The position numbers were made by a program, and so were the translations under genes. The notes under the pieces were generated by a model. The model was not told where the DNA came from and searched no databases. It saw nothing but the letters and a program-made list of their open reading frames with translations. From Methanospirillum purgamenti (lineage in GTDB: Archaea; Halobacteriota; Methanomicrobia; Methanomicrobiales; Methanospirillaceae), in assembly GCF_018502485.1 (NCBI RefSeq), contig NZ_CP075546.1: DNA of 64,000 nt, one strand, 5' to 3'. Below are positions 52,955 through 63,086 of this stretch, in pieces; position 1 is the stretch's first letter, and each line of letters starts with the position of its first letter.

Positions 52955-54235
52955 TCAGGATTTTTTTCTCAAGATGAAAATTCCACCAAATATCACTGCA
53001 AAACAAATAATACCCGTAAAAATGCCGGATTTTGTAGGTTCAGGAACAGGAGTCTGTATTGGAGTGGGAGATGGAGTCGCCTCTGCAGGAACATTCAGAC
53101 GGCTGAGTACTGCAGATATCATGACGGTCTGTTTATCTGTAATAGTCACTTTACTTACATAATCTGCATACCCGTCCTTTCGAATGAGCAGGGTATGTTC
53201 ACCTGGAGAAACCGACCCGAACATAACCGGAGAAAATCCGCGATATTCATTATCCAGATATACACTCGCTCCGGTCGGTTCAGACTGGATATTCATAGAG
53301 CCGGATTTTGAATATCTCTCTCCAATCCTGACCATATCAGCATCTACATATGTCGTGCGACCCCTGGAAATGTATACATCTTCATAATAATCGTAATATC
53401 CAGAATATTTCAGACGAATTGTATAGGTTCCTGGTCGGATGTCATTCAAAGTCAAATACCCGGAATATGGTGTATATCCCCTGAATCGATTATCAACATA
53501 TACTTCAGCCTGATATGGCTCGCTTGCAATCTTCAGGGTTCCATCAACATAGGTATAATAATCATACCCTCGGTATCGATCATAAGAATAGTAATCCCTA
53601 TCGTATTTGTCATAATATGTAGGCCGGTACGTCCATGATCTATCATCATCATACCAGTGATGAATTACTGTAGGCTCCTGATATCGGTATGAGGGGTAGT
53701 ATACAGGTGATGAATAATCACGGGGGTATGGAGTAGGTGTTGGTTCAGGTGTTGGAGGGTAGGTAGGATAATATGGAACAGCAGAGCCCGGATCCTGGTA
53801 TGGTCCGGTTACCGGTGAAATCTGAATGGGTTGATCTGACGTGCCTGGCGATGGAGGATTTGAAGGATAATAAGGTTCAGCAGTACCTGGATCCTGATAG
53901 GAACCCTGAACTGGTTCACTCTGCAAGACAGTCCCGGCTGGAACATCAAGGACAATATTCGAAGGATTTGGTGTAAAAGAAGTATCTGAATTACCCGGAT
54001 TCACAAACATACCGGCATTATTTTGTTCCGGAATAAAAGGCCCCTGTGTTGGATATGGTGTTGAATACATATCAGGAGAGGGAGGACTTGCCGGATAAAA
54101 TGGCTCTGCTATTCCTGATCCCTGCTGATCAACAAACATCATGGTATTGTCATCAGAATAGTCAGCACTAACTGTTCCAGACAGGATACACATACAAATC
54201 AGGGCTCCTGTCATCCAAATGAATATGTTATTCAT
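52955..54235 (-). CDS. Surface protein with proline/tyrosine repeats and two PEGA domains
   Basis: The product has 426 residues from the ATG at 54235. A signal peptide is followed by a low-complexity region (about 30-180) of repeated QDPGxAxPYYPxxPPSP units, then a Tyr/Arg/Asp-rich stretch. Two PEGA domains follow (about 235-305 and 315-385; EVYVDNRFRGYTPYSGYL and ASVYLDNEYRGFSPVMFG). A Pro/Thr linker leads to a C-terminal membrane helix (IICFAVIFGGIFIL) ending RKKS. The layout fits an envelope-anchored protein with an extended stalk. Confidence 0.85.
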   Translation of the reverse strand: MNNIFIWMTGALICMCILSGTVSADYSDDNTMMFVDQQGSGIAEPFYPASPPSPDMYSTPYPTQGPFIPEQNNAGMFVNPGNSDTSFTPNPSNIVLDVPAGTVLQSEPVQGSYQDPGTAEPYYPSNPPSPGTSDQPIQISPVTGPYQDPGSAVPYYPTYPPTPEPTPTPYPRDYSSPVYYPSYRYQEPTVIHHWYDDDRSWTYRPTYYDKYDRDYYSYDRYRGYDYYTYVDGTLKIASEPYQAEVYVDNRFRGYTPYSGYLTLNDIRPGTYTIRLKYSGYYDYYEDVYISRGRTTYVDADMVRIGERYSKSGSMNIQSEPTGASVYLDNEYRGFSPVMFGSVSPGEHTLLIRKDGYADYVSKVTITDKQTVMISAVLSRLNVPAEATPSPTPIQTPVPEPTKSGIFTGIICFAVIFGGIFILRKKS

Positions 54236-54428
54236 ACAATCCCTCCACACCATTGATCCCTTTCATTTGTTTATGATGTATAGGATACACGTCTGTGTGT
54301 ATAAGGATATGTAAAAATCGCTGAAGAAGTTCAAAGCAGGGTGATGCAGGGTAATTGCCCGGATCCATTCAGTATTTCTATTTGATAAATGCACCCTTTC
54401 TCAGCCACTATTAAGACAAAAAGTGAAG

Positions 54429-54923
54429 TTATTTTTTTATTATCATTTCCAGATCTTCAAGCAGGCTCTGAAGATCCTCTTCATGTTCTACTTCCTGGGT
54501 GATGATAGTAAGAATCATATTATAGGTAACTGGATCTTTTCCTTCTACTATCTTCATCAGATGATCATATGTCTTGATGGCACACTGTTCACCCTTAATG
54601 TTCTGTTCGAGAATTGATTGCACATAAGGATCAATCGGAGCATCATACCCGCAGTTCGTCAGATTATACCATTCTTTTGGTTCGAGAACAGGAGTTCCTC
54701 CTAGTTGAACAATCCGAAGAGCAATCATATCAGCATGAGAGAGTTCTTCGGTTGCATGCTGGACCAGTTCGGCAATAACTGCATCCTTCGTAGGACCTTT
54801 TACTACTTTGGATCCAATCCAGTACTGATAATACGCAAGCCATTCGTCTGCCAATGCCTTGTTTAAGAGAGAAATCAGGTTGTCAACATCCATGCCGACA
54901 ATTTTACGTCCTTGTGATCCCAT
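54429..54923 (-). CDS. Ferritin-like diiron protein (bacterioferritin/Dps-like)
   Basis: The product has 164 residues forming a four-helix bundle. Metal-ligand motifs are ADEWLAYYQYWIG (first Glu), ATEELSHADMIALRI (E-x2-H) and IKGEQCAIKTYDHLM (Glu), IITQEVEHEEDL (E-x2-H), as in DpsL/bacterioferritin-like ferroxidase sites. It stores iron or removes peroxide. The ATG at 54923 gives the usual N-terminus for methanogen members. Confidence 0.88.
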   Translation of the reverse strand: MGSQGRKIVGMDVDNLISLLNKALADEWLAYYQYWIGSKVVKGPTKDAVIAELVQHATEELSHADMIALRIVQLGGTPVLEPKEWYNLTNCGYDAPIDPYVQSILEQNIKGEQCAIKTYDHLMKIVEGKDPVTYNMILTIITQEVEHEEDLQSLLEDLEMIIKK

Positions 54924-55010
54924 AGATCATCCCTGACTTGGATATTCTCATGAAGGCTATATCAAGCCATCGATACCAGGAATTCGATTTACCTAAATAG
55001 GAATCGCCAT

Positions 55011-56948
55011 ATGCAGTGCTCCAAAAAAAGAAGTTTTCAGAAAATTTTCTTGTTCCTCCTAAGTATACAGATAATGTTTCCAATAGCTGTATCAGCTCTT
55101 GATATTGCACTATCACCTCATCCATCAATAGGGACTGGTATCATATTTCCTGATACAGGAGAGAAGATCAACGATGAAGTGCATGATGCAATTTCGAACG
55201 CATCACATGAAATCACAGCAATATGCTCAATTCCGGGACATGAACGGAATGAAAAAAATACCATCATCAGACTTGAGGAAATCCTGACAAAACTGGACCA
55301 TACCTTGCAAAAATATCTGGTCCTTTCCGGATTGTATCCAGATAAAAATCTTCAAAATGCGTCATTATTGGCAACAAAAACACATGCAGAATTTATTCAG
55401 AGATTATCGGCAGACGCAGAAATCTATGCATGTATCAGAGAAACTAAACCAGAATCAGTATATGGACATTGGTTAAAGAACCAGGAACTTCGTTTCTTCA
55501 GAGATGCAAATACTGATTCTATACCTGATGAAAATGAACTAACACCACTGTATGAAGAATTGTTTTCATTACAAAATGATTATATAAGAAATATCAGAGA
55601 AAACAGACCACTCACTGAAAATTTGCAGATAATTGAGAGGTCAGCCTCCATCCGAAGTGATATCGCATTCCATGAAGGCTATGAAACCTGGACTGATTTA
55701 AAAGCCGACAGGCAGGGATGGTCAATAACGGGATCAGATATTGCATTGCTGTTTGATAATATAACTCCCACAATAAAACAGATGATCCAACCGATCATCC
55801 GTGAAATACAAACAAATAAAGAAGTAGAAAATTCTTCTCCAACAATATATGATTATGAGATTGATCGATTCATCTCAGAAAAAGCCTTACATTCACCCAT
55901 TACACCGAAAAATCTTTTCCAATCTTCGGATATTACCATAAACCGAACCCTTATGGTAATATCCTGTCTTTTGAATGTGAAAACTGAAGAAATTAATAAT
56001 GTGGATGTATATGCACCCGGGGTATCATTATTCCGGGTTTCAAATATCAGTACAAATAAAACACATGGCTGGTTTTATCTTGACCTGAAGAACAGATCTG
56101 GAAAAACGCAGGAATGGTTGACAGCTCAGATATCAGGAATAGGGTATAATGGTGATGATGATGGTTCAATCATTTCAGCACCGGTATTTATTGTAAGTGG
56201 AACACTCCATAACCAAAATGAGGGAACTCGAATGCAGGAAGAAGACTATACTTTAATGTTTCATGAATTCGGTCATCTGTATACCCTCATCCTGACTGGT
56301 TCATCAGAGTCTGCAGTTCCAGTGACACTTCCTATAGAAATGACTGAAGCATCATCCAGATTATTTGAATACATTGCCTGGACGCCTGAAATTCTTGCAA
56401 TAATACAGTACCCCGCCAATAATAATCAATTATTACAAAACAATAACTTCGTTCATCTGTATGCTGGATCTCAAGATCCCTATTCGGACGAGCATCGGTG
56501 GAATCTGGCGAAAGATACCATCATCAGTTTACTGGATCTCAAAATAGCCCAGTCAAGAGAACCCGTTCGGTTCAATGAATGGTATCAGGAAATTTATACA
56601 CATATTACTGGTGCTCAGGTTACTGATCAGGGTGGATACTTATTACGACACCCACACTTTTCAGGTGATACTGCGGGTATGTATTGGATCTACCCTATTG
56701 GAGACGTATACGCAACTCTGTTGTATGCGAAAATTTCTGAATCCGGAATTCTTAACAAATCAACCTGGAAAACATACACAGACGGATTATTATACCCAGA
56801 ACAGAATTTTCTTTTTGCAACAGAGTGGATCAAAAGGAATCTGACTGAAAAAAATACAATCCGAAGGGAGAAATCAAAGAAAAACTGGACGTTCATTCCC
56901 GGTTGCATATCTGATCATCTCCTCGTACGTGGAATTATTGCAGGCTGA
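55011..56948 (+). CDS. Exported M3-type zinc metallopeptidase
   Basis: The product has 645 residues. A signal peptide covers 1-30 (FLFLLSIQIMFPIAVSALD). The zinc site HEFGH is at 418-422, with the third ligand probably Glu446 in EMTEASSRLFEY, 28 residues on, the spacing seen in thimet oligopeptidase-type M3 enzymes. Helical N-terminal regions (about 40-300) would form the M3 channel lid. Most M3 enzymes are cytoplasmic; this one is predicted to be exported, so it may degrade peptides outside the cell. Monocistronic. Confidence 0.82.
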   Translation: MQCSKKRSFQKIFLFLLSIQIMFPIAVSALDIALSPHPSIGTGIIFPDTGEKINDEVHDAISNASHEITAICSIPGHERNEKNTIIRLEEILTKLDHTLQKYLVLSGLYPDKNLQNASLLATKTHAEFIQRLSADAEIYACIRETKPESVYGHWLKNQELRFFRDANTDSIPDENELTPLYEELFSLQNDYIRNIRENRPLTENLQIIERSASIRSDIAFHEGYETWTDLKADRQGWSITGSDIALLFDNITPTIKQMIQPIIREIQTNKEVENSSPTIYDYEIDRFISEKALHSPITPKNLFQSSDITINRTLMVISCLLNVKTEEINNVDVYAPGVSLFRVSNISTNKTHGWFYLDLKNRSGKTQEWLTAQISGIGYNGDDDGSIISAPVFIVSGTLHNQNEGTRMQEEDYTLMFHEFGHLYTLILTGSSESAVPVTLPIEMTEASSRLFEYIAWTPEILAIIQYPANNNQLLQNNNFVHLYAGSQDPYSDEHRWNLAKDTIISLLDLKIAQSREPVRFNEWYQEIYTHITGAQVTDQGGYLLRHPHFSGDTAGMYWIYPIGDVYATLLYAKISESGILNKSTWKTYTDGLLYPEQNFLFATEWIKRNLTEKNTIRREKSKKNWTFIPGCISDHLLVRGIIAG

Positions 56949-57444
56949 CAAAGTATAAATTCAGTTCATGTGGCCTGCATCCAGAGAGATGAACCCCTTC
57001 ATTTCCACTGGAGCGCGTGCCAAAGAGGTACTTTTTTTAAATTTAACAATCAAAAAATAGGAATTTTTAAAAATCAAACCGAATTATTTATATTCGGCAA
57101 TGAGGTGTGAAACGGGTGCAGACATCAGACAAATCTCACCGCAAATTATAGAGATATTTTTAACTTTTTAGAATATTCCGATATTTTTTAAAAAAGAGAG
57201 CATTTCATGCGTTTATTATCGGCGCGTTTTTGACCTGAATGAAAAAAACCCTCTTGGGATTAACCCTAACCTGAAGTTAATGTTGCAATTACGAGAGAAT
57301 GTCTTCAAATTTTATCTAATTTTAAATTTTAAAGATTATTTATGCGAATCAGAATATGGAATTATGATAATTTAATTACATATGATCATACAGATCGAAT
57401 AAAATTTATATAGAACTACATTACAACAATAATAGTGAACCTCT
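56949..57444 (+). other. AT-rich intergenic region ahead of the Hsp70 operon
   Basis: About 500 bp with no gene. It is very AT-rich with several A/T runs, and has TATA-like elements TATTTATAT (57086-57094) and TTTATATA (57405-57412). The latter lies 33-40 bases before the grpE ATG and is the likely operon promoter. A weak pairing GGTGTGA/TCTCACC near 57108-57142 is not convincing as an RNA. Confidence 0.55.
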
Positions 57445-57996
57445 ATGAACGACTCCGCAGATACTCATCATGAGAAGAAATCAGAAATGAATCAGGAAGA
57501 AGAGGGAGGCCTGATTCCAGAAGGATCTCCCCCGGATGAGGAAAAATCTCCACTCGAATTACTCCGCTCAGAGTATGAGGAACTCAATGACAAATATTTG
57601 CGGCTCGCAGCTGACTTTGAAAATTTCAGAAAACGTTCCATCAGGGACACTGAACACCGGATAGCACAATCTATCGGGCAGTTTGCCCGTGATATGCTGG
57701 AGGTTGCAGATAGCCTTGACCGGGCTATGCAGGCAGAAGGTGGAACGCATGAAGGGTTGAACCAGATTCAGAAACTGCTCAGTCAGGTGCTGAAAAGACA
57801 GGGTGTTGAGGCATTTGAATCAGTAGGAGAAAAATTTGATCCATCCCGCCATGAAGCGATTGCAATGGTTCCTTCACCTAAAGATGAAGGAGTAATTTGC
57901 GATCAGGTATGCAAAGGATACTGCCTTGAGGATAGAGTAATTCGTCCTGCACAGGTAGTTGTCTCACAAGGAACAGCACCAGTCGAACAGAAGTAA
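57445..57996 (+). CDS. grpE: GrpE nucleotide exchange factor
   Basis: The product has 183 residues. An acidic N-terminus is followed by the long coiled coil (about 38-100; YLRLAADFENFRKRSIRDTE) and the beta-rich wing with FDPSRHEAIAMVP. It releases ADP from DnaK. The dnaK gene starts 24 bp downstream. Confidence 0.96.
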   Translation: MNDSADTHHEKKSEMNQEEEGGLIPEGSPPDEEKSPLELLRSEYEELNDKYLRLAADFENFRKRSIRDTEHRIAQSIGQFARDMLEVADSLDRAMQAEGGTHEGLNQIQKLLSQVLKRQGVEAFESVGEKFDPSRHEAIAMVPSPKDEGVICDQVCKGYCLEDRVIRPAQVVVSQGTAPVEQK

Positions 57997-58020
57997 TCAT
58001 TCATATTCAGGAAATTCATT

Positions 58021-59853
58021 ATGGCAAGCGAAAAAATCCTCGGTATCGATCTTGGAACGACGAACTCCTGCATGGCTATCATGGAGGGTGGAAAGGCAGT
58101 TGTCATCCCAAATGCAGAGGGAGGCAGGACCACACCGTCAGTTGTCGCGTTCACCAAAGAAGGTGAGCGGCTTGTTGGCAGCCTTGCAAAGAGACAGGCA
58201 ATTACCAACCACCAGAATACCGTAATATCAGTCAAGCGTGACATGGGTACTGCCAAAAAAATAGAACTCACCGGCAAGTCATTTACCCCCCAGGAAATTT
58301 CTGCAATGATTCTGCAGAAGATGAAAACCGACGCAGAAGCATATCTCGGAGAAGAAATTAAAAAGGCAGTCATTACCGTCCCTGCATACTTCAATGATGC
58401 ACAAAGACAAGCAACCAAGGATGCAGGAACCATTGCCGGACTTGAAGTTCTTCGTATTATTAATGAACCGACTGCATCTGCCCTGGCATATGGTATTGAC
58501 AAAGAAGAAGACCATACCGTTCTGGTATACGACCTTGGTGGTGGAACCTTTGATGTCTCAATCCTCACATTAGGTGATGGAGTATTTGAAGTCAAGGCAA
58601 CATCCGGAAACAATCACCTTGGTGGCGATGACTTTGATAAGCGTGTTATCGATTACCTGGTTGCAGAATTTAAGAAGAAAGAGGGTATAGACCTTTCAAA
58701 AGATCCCATGGCAATGCAGCGTCTTCGTGATGCAGCTGAGAATGCAAAGATCGAACTCTCCCAGAAACAGAAGACAAACGTTAACCTTCCGTATATCACC
58801 ACCGATTCCTCCGGTCCGAAATTCCTTGATATTGATCTGACCCGTGCACAGTTTGAACAACTGATTGCAGATCTTGTAGAGAGCACTATCGGTCCGGTAA
58901 AGCAGGCACTCTCTGACTCAGGGCTCAAGACCGCTGAAATTGATCGTGTGCTCCTTGTTGGTGGCTCAACCAGAGTTCCGCTGGTCCAACAGAAAGTTAA
59001 AGATCTCCTTGGGAAAGAACCGGATAAGGGAATAAATCCGGATGAATGTGTTGCAGTTGGAGCAGCAATCCAGGGAGGAGTTCTTGCAGGTGAGACCAGT
59101 GATATTGTTCTGCTCGACGTCGCCCCGCTCACCCTCTCAATCGAGACCCTTGGTGGTATTGCGACCCCAATCATCGACAGAAACACGACAATTCCAACAA
59201 AGAAAAGTCAAATCTTCTCCACCGCAGCAGACAACCAGACATCAGTCGAAATCCATGTCGTCCAGGGAGAACGAAAACTGGCAAATGACAACTTTACCCT
59301 TGGGCGGTTTATGCTCACCGGAATCCCACCGGCACCCCGTGGAATTCCACAAATTGAAGTTACATTTGATATCGATGCGAATGGTATCATCCATGTAACT
59401 GCAAAGGATCTTGGAACCGGTAATGAGCAGGCAATCACCATTAAGGGTAGCAAGAAGCTCTCTGATGATGAGATCAAGCGGATGGTTGACGACGCGAAGA
59501 AGTTTGAAGATGAAGACAACAAGAAGAAAGAAGAGATTGAAATCCGCAATAATGCAGATATGGCTGTCTTCTCTGCAGAGAAACTTCTGAAAGAGAGCGA
59601 AGATAAGATCGAAGAAGAAGATAAGACAACCATCCAGGATCATATTGCAAAAATGAAGACTGCGCTTGAAGGAACTGATTCTGAGGAAATTAAGAAGCAG
59701 ATGGAAGAACTGACAGAAGCAGTATTCAAGGTTACCACAAAGATCTACCAGAAGGTACAGGCAGAACAGGCAGCTCAGAACCCAGAGAAAGGCTCTCCCT
59801 CTGGTTCTGACGACAATGTCGTAGATGCTGACTTTACGGAAAAGAAGGAGTGA
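58021..59853 (+). CDS. dnaK: DnaK (Hsp70) chaperone
   Basis: The product has 610 residues, full length. GIDLGTTNSCMAIMEGG is phosphate loop 1; VPAYFNDAQRQATKDAG, YDLGGGTFDVSIL and VLLVGGSTRVPLVQ are all intact. The substrate domain begins near 380 (DVAPLTLSIETLGGI), and a C-terminal lid ends in the acidic VVDADFTEKKE tail. The set resembles bacterial Hsp70, in line with the known bacterial origin of archaeal dnaK. Middle gene of grpE-dnaK-dnaJ. Confidence 0.98.
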   Translation: MASEKILGIDLGTTNSCMAIMEGGKAVVIPNAEGGRTTPSVVAFTKEGERLVGSLAKRQAITNHQNTVISVKRDMGTAKKIELTGKSFTPQEISAMILQKMKTDAEAYLGEEIKKAVITVPAYFNDAQRQATKDAGTIAGLEVLRIINEPTASALAYGIDKEEDHTVLVYDLGGGTFDVSILTLGDGVFEVKATSGNNHLGGDDFDKRVIDYLVAEFKKKEGIDLSKDPMAMQRLRDAAENAKIELSQKQKTNVNLPYITTDSSGPKFLDIDLTRAQFEQLIADLVESTIGPVKQALSDSGLKTAEIDRVLLVGGSTRVPLVQQKVKDLLGKEPDKGINPDECVAVGAAIQGGVLAGETSDIVLLDVAPLTLSIETLGGIATPIIDRNTTIPTKKSQIFSTAADNQTSVEIHVVQGERKLANDNFTLGRFMLTGIPPAPRGIPQIEVTFDIDANGIIHVTAKDLGTGNEQAITIKGSKKLSDDEIKRMVDDAKKFEDEDNKKKEEIEIRNNADMAVFSAEKLLKESEDKIEEEDKTTIQDHIAKMKTALEGTDSEEIKKQMEELTEAVFKVTTKIYQKVQAEQAAQNPEKGSPSGSDDNVVDADFTEKKE

Positions 59854-59863
59854 GATCTCATAG

Positions 59864-61000
59864 ATGGCTGCGGGAGATTACTACGATATCCTTGGCGTGT
59901 CCCGCAATGCCGATGATACCGAAATAAAAAAGGCATATCGAGGCCTGGCCCGGAAATATCACCCGGATGTAAACAAAGATCCTGGTGCAGAGGATAAGTT
60001 CAAAGAGATCAATGAGGCATATAGTGTCCTGTCCGATGCCCAGAAACGATCACAATATGATCGGATGGGGCATGAAGCCTTTACCAATGCCTCCAAGGGA
60101 TCATATGGCGGAGGAGGATACGGTGGAGGGTTTAATGCAGACTTCTCCGGATTTGGTGATATCTTCGACTTCGCCGGGGATATTTTCGGAGGATTCGGGC
60201 GTCAGCGGGGGCCACGACGTGGTGACGATCTCCTCATGCGGTTTGAAATCACCCTTCGTGATGCCGTGTTTGGTGCAGATCGCGAGATCGAAGTGATGCA
60301 TGCCGAATCATGTTCCACGTGTGATGGAACAGGTTCGGAGACAAAAAAGACAAAAAATTGTCCAAAATGTGGCGGATCCGGGCAAGTACGACAGGCAACC
60401 CAGACACCTTTTGGAAATTTTGTCAGGCAATCCACCTGTGATCTCTGTCATGGCCGGGGTAAGGTAGCAGAAAAACCCTGTACAAAATGTAAAGGAACCG
60501 GACACGAAAAAGTCAGAAGAAAAGTCTCAGTCCATATTCCTCCGGGAGTTGATACCGGAATGCGGCTCAGATTGGAAGGGTATGGGGAAGCAGGCGACCA
60601 TGGTGCACCTAATGGTGATCTCTATATTGAGATTCATGTCAAACCCGAACCCAGATTCCACCGGGATGGTGACACCCTTCTGACAAAGATCCAGATATCT
60701 CCGGCACAGGCAGTGCTGGGAACAGTTGTTGAAGTAACAACAATTGATGACAGGCATCTTGAAGTGAAGGTTCCAGCCGGAACACAGGGGGGGAAGAAAC
60801 TTCGTATTTCAGGAGAAGGCATTCGCAAACGGGGCAGACCTGGCGATCTTCTCGTGGAAGTTGAAGTGCAGATTCCCAAACATCTGACCGGAGAGCTCAA
60901 AGAACTCTATGAAAAGATCCTGGATTTAGAAGGAAAAAAATCGACTTCAGGATCAGGAAATGAAAAAAAAGGATTCTTTGAATCTATTCTAGGGGGATAA
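59864..61000 (+). CDS. dnaJ: DnaJ (Hsp40) co-chaperone
   Basis: The product has 378 residues, a type I DnaJ. The J-domain (4-68) has YHPDVNKD with HPD; a Gly/Phe stretch (75-115, GGGGYGGGFNADFSGFGDIF) follows. The zinc centre has four CxxCxGxG repeats: CSTCDGTG, CPKCGGSG, CDLCHGRG and CTKCKGTG. C-terminal substrate domains complete it. It begins ten bases after dnaK. Confidence 0.98.
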   Translation: MAAGDYYDILGVSRNADDTEIKKAYRGLARKYHPDVNKDPGAEDKFKEINEAYSVLSDAQKRSQYDRMGHEAFTNASKGSYGGGGYGGGFNADFSGFGDIFDFAGDIFGGFGRQRGPRRGDDLLMRFEITLRDAVFGADREIEVMHAESCSTCDGTGSETKKTKNCPKCGGSGQVRQATQTPFGNFVRQSTCDLCHGRGKVAEKPCTKCKGTGHEKVRRKVSVHIPPGVDTGMRLRLEGYGEAGDHGAPNGDLYIEIHVKPEPRFHRDGDTLLTKIQISPAQAVLGTVVEVTTIDDRHLEVKVPAGTQGGKKLRISGEGIRKRGRPGDLLVEVEVQIPKHLTGELKELYEKILDLEGKKSTSGSGNEKKGFFESILGG

Positions 61001-61066
61001 ATTCTCCCCTTCTTATCGAAACCTATCACAACCCTTAAACGTTTCTGCAGGAAAAGTACAAAGTAC

Positions 61067-61429
61067 ATGGCGCGGATCCTCCTTGTTGATGATGCAGGGT
61101 ATATGAGGCGGCTCGTCGGTATCATGGCGAAAAAGGGAGGGCACGAAATAGTTGGCGAAGCAGAAACAGGTGAAACTGCTATCGAACTCTATGAGAAGGT
61201 TAAACCAGACATTGTTATTCTGGACATCCTGATGCCTGATATGAATGGACTTGAAGCACTCAGAAAAATCAGAGGATTAGATCCAAATGCCCGCGTTCTG
61301 ATGTGTACCGCTTCTGAGCAGTCAACACATGTACAGGAAGCTCTTTCCCTTGGTGCAAAGGGATACATCGTTAAACCTTTCACACGAGAGGTAATTTTAT
61401 CCACAATTGAAAAGGCACTTACATCCTGA
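61067..61429 (+). CDS. CheY-like response regulator
   Basis: The product has 120 residues, a lone receiver domain. Acidic pair in LLVDDAG, phospho-Asp in VILDILMPDMNG (about residue 53), Thr in MCTASEQS and Lys in GYIVKPFT are all present. The lack of an output domain suggests it signals by protein contact, as chemotaxis CheY does; a CheR-like gene lies 1 kb downstream. The stop codon is 34 bases before the GTG of the next gene. Confidence 0.95.
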   Translation: MARILLVDDAGYMRRLVGIMAKKGGHEIVGEAETGETAIELYEKVKPDIVILDILMPDMNGLEALRKIRGLDPNARVLMCTASEQSTHVQEALSLGAKGYIVKPFTREVILSTIEKALTS

Positions 61430-61463
61430 TTTTTTTTATGACGAACGCTCAATAGGTGCCTCT

Positions 61464-62414
61464 GTGAAATTAATCCTTGAATTGTCAGGGGAACATCCAA
61501 ATATTCCTCTTGAAGAAGTAAAAGCAATAATTCCGGTTTATGATCAAAATACCCAGGTTCTCATTGTAGATGCTCCTGACTTGAACATATTAGAACGATT
61601 TGCGTATACACATGCTGCGATGCGTTTTTTAGGAGAATGTGCAGCAGATAAAGAATCATTTGTTCGAATGCTTACGGATATGGCAATAACATCTTCAGAG
61701 CCATTCTGTGGCCGGGTGAAAAAAATGGTCGATCATGGAATGGATACCCCGAGTGCCGATCTTGAACGCCTGATTGGATTTTATGTGAACGGACCAGTGT
61801 CAGTATCTACACCTACACGTGTTTTTAGAGCCATCATATCTGGTGGAAGATGCTACTTTGGTGAACTGCTCTGGGAACTTGACAGAAATCCCTATCACAG
61901 CAGAAAACCAGGAAATCGCCCATTCTTTCATCCGGGCGTGATGATGCCAAGAATGATCCGGGCCTTGGTTAATATGTCCGGAGCAATCAAAGGAGAATGG
62001 ATTCTTGATCCTTTTTGTGGAACCGGCGGAACACTCATAGAAGCATCCCTCATCGGATGTCCGGCAATTGGAACTGATGCCGATATTGAGATGATTCAGG
62101 GGAGCAGAAAAAATCTCACCTATGCGATGACCGGAGTCGCAGATGCACGACATCTTCCATTCCCTGACGCCTCAATCGATCATGTTGTTTCAGATCTTCC
62201 CTATGGACAATCGGTGGTGATTGTCGGAAACCTCTTTGATCTGTATCGTCAAGCACTTCAGGAGATCAGACGAGTAGTAAAACCAGGCAAAAGATCAGTA
62301 CTTGTGACACACCAGGACATACGACCACTTGCTGAACAGATCTTTACCATCAATGGATACTATGAACAACGGGTTCATAAAAGCCTGACCAGGCGAATCC
62401 TGGTCCTTGTTTGA
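61464..62414 (+). CDS. tRNA guanosine-N2 methyltransferase, Trm-G10/Trm11 family
   Basis: The product has 316 residues from a GTG at 61464, chosen because AGGTG lies just upstream and the family begins KLILELSGEHP; the frame starts earlier at a TTG within the CheY gene. The N-terminal part is the THUMP-like module. The methyltransferase has ILDPFCGTGGTLIEASLIG (SAM site) and VSDLPYGQS, the D-x-PYG catalytic motif. Homologues make m2G/m22G at position 10 of tRNA. Confidence 0.88.
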   Translation: MKLILELSGEHPNIPLEEVKAIIPVYDQNTQVLIVDAPDLNILERFAYTHAAMRFLGECAADKESFVRMLTDMAITSSEPFCGRVKKMVDHGMDTPSADLERLIGFYVNGPVSVSTPTRVFRAIISGGRCYFGELLWELDRNPYHSRKPGNRPFFHPGVMMPRMIRALVNMSGAIKGEWILDPFCGTGGTLIEASLIGCPAIGTDADIEMIQGSRKNLTYAMTGVADARHLPFPDASIDHVVSDLPYGQSVVIVGNLFDLYRQALQEIRRVVKPGKRSVLVTHQDIRPLAEQIFTINGYYEQRVHKSLTRRILVLV

Positions 62415-62453
62415 CGCTCTCCATCACTCTCAATATTCAACTCAATCCAAACT

Positions 62454-63086
62454 ATGGCATTTACATTCTTTTTCCGGGATGCTCAAACCCTGAGCCTTGC
62501 AATAGATCATTTTTTACCATTTGTTCAGAGTAGACAAACTATCACAATATGGAGTGCCGGGTGTGCCATGGGTCAGGAACCATACACCTTTGCTATATTG
62601 TTGCGTGAACGAATGGGGCCACACCTCTTTCGAAATGTAAAAATTTTTGCCACAGATATTGACACGTACAACCAGTATGTACAGATAATCGGAACCGGCA
62701 GATATCCAGAAAAAGATCTTCAGCGAATTCCTCCGGAAATATTTCAACGGTACTTCAGATCAGATCCTCAGGATCCAGGATTTGTCTATGTTATTGACGA
62801 GATACGAAATGCAGTTCAGTTCAAAAAGCATGATCTTCTGACATATGAACCAATCCGCACAGGAGTGCACCTGATTATCTGTAAAAATGTCCTTCTCCAC
62901 TTTTCAGCTGAGGAACGTCTGAAAGTCTGGAATATGTTCTGGACTGCTCTTGAGTACGGGGGTTTTATGCTTCATGAGCACACACAGAAACTTCCTGATG
63001 AACTCGCAGGTTCCTTTGATCAGATTGTCATGAATGCACAGATATTCAGGAAACATGACCCTTATGCAGGTGAGAAATCTCACTGA
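62454..63086 (+). CDS. CheR-type protein methyltransferase (catalytic domain only)
   Basis: The product has 210 residues. It begins with FFRDAQTLSLAIDHFLP, which is the start of the CheR catalytic domain, and has the SAM site IWSAGCAMGQEPYTFAILL and FATDIDTYN, then LIICKNVLLHFSAEERLKVW. The N-terminal helical domain that binds receptors in CheR (about 70 residues) is missing, so this is a short, atypical form. It may methylate glutamates of a receptor without that docking module. Overlaps the next gene by 23 bases. Confidence 0.87.
   Translation: MAFTFFFRDAQTLSLAIDHFLPFVQSRQTITIWSAGCAMGQEPYTFAILLRERMGPHLFRNVKIFATDIDTYNQYVQIIGTGRYPEKDLQRIPPEIFQRYFRSDPQDPGFVYVIDEIRNAVQFKKHDLLTYEPIRTGVHLIICKNVLLHFSAEERLKVWNMFWTALEYGGFMLHEHTQKLPDELAGSFDQIVMNAQIFRKHDPYAGEKSH

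Noticed and set aside
57086..57150. Possible small RNA before the Hsp70 operon
   Set aside because: A TATA-like element is present but the only pairing (GGTGTGA/TCTCACC) has a mismatch, and no terminator-like hairpin follows.
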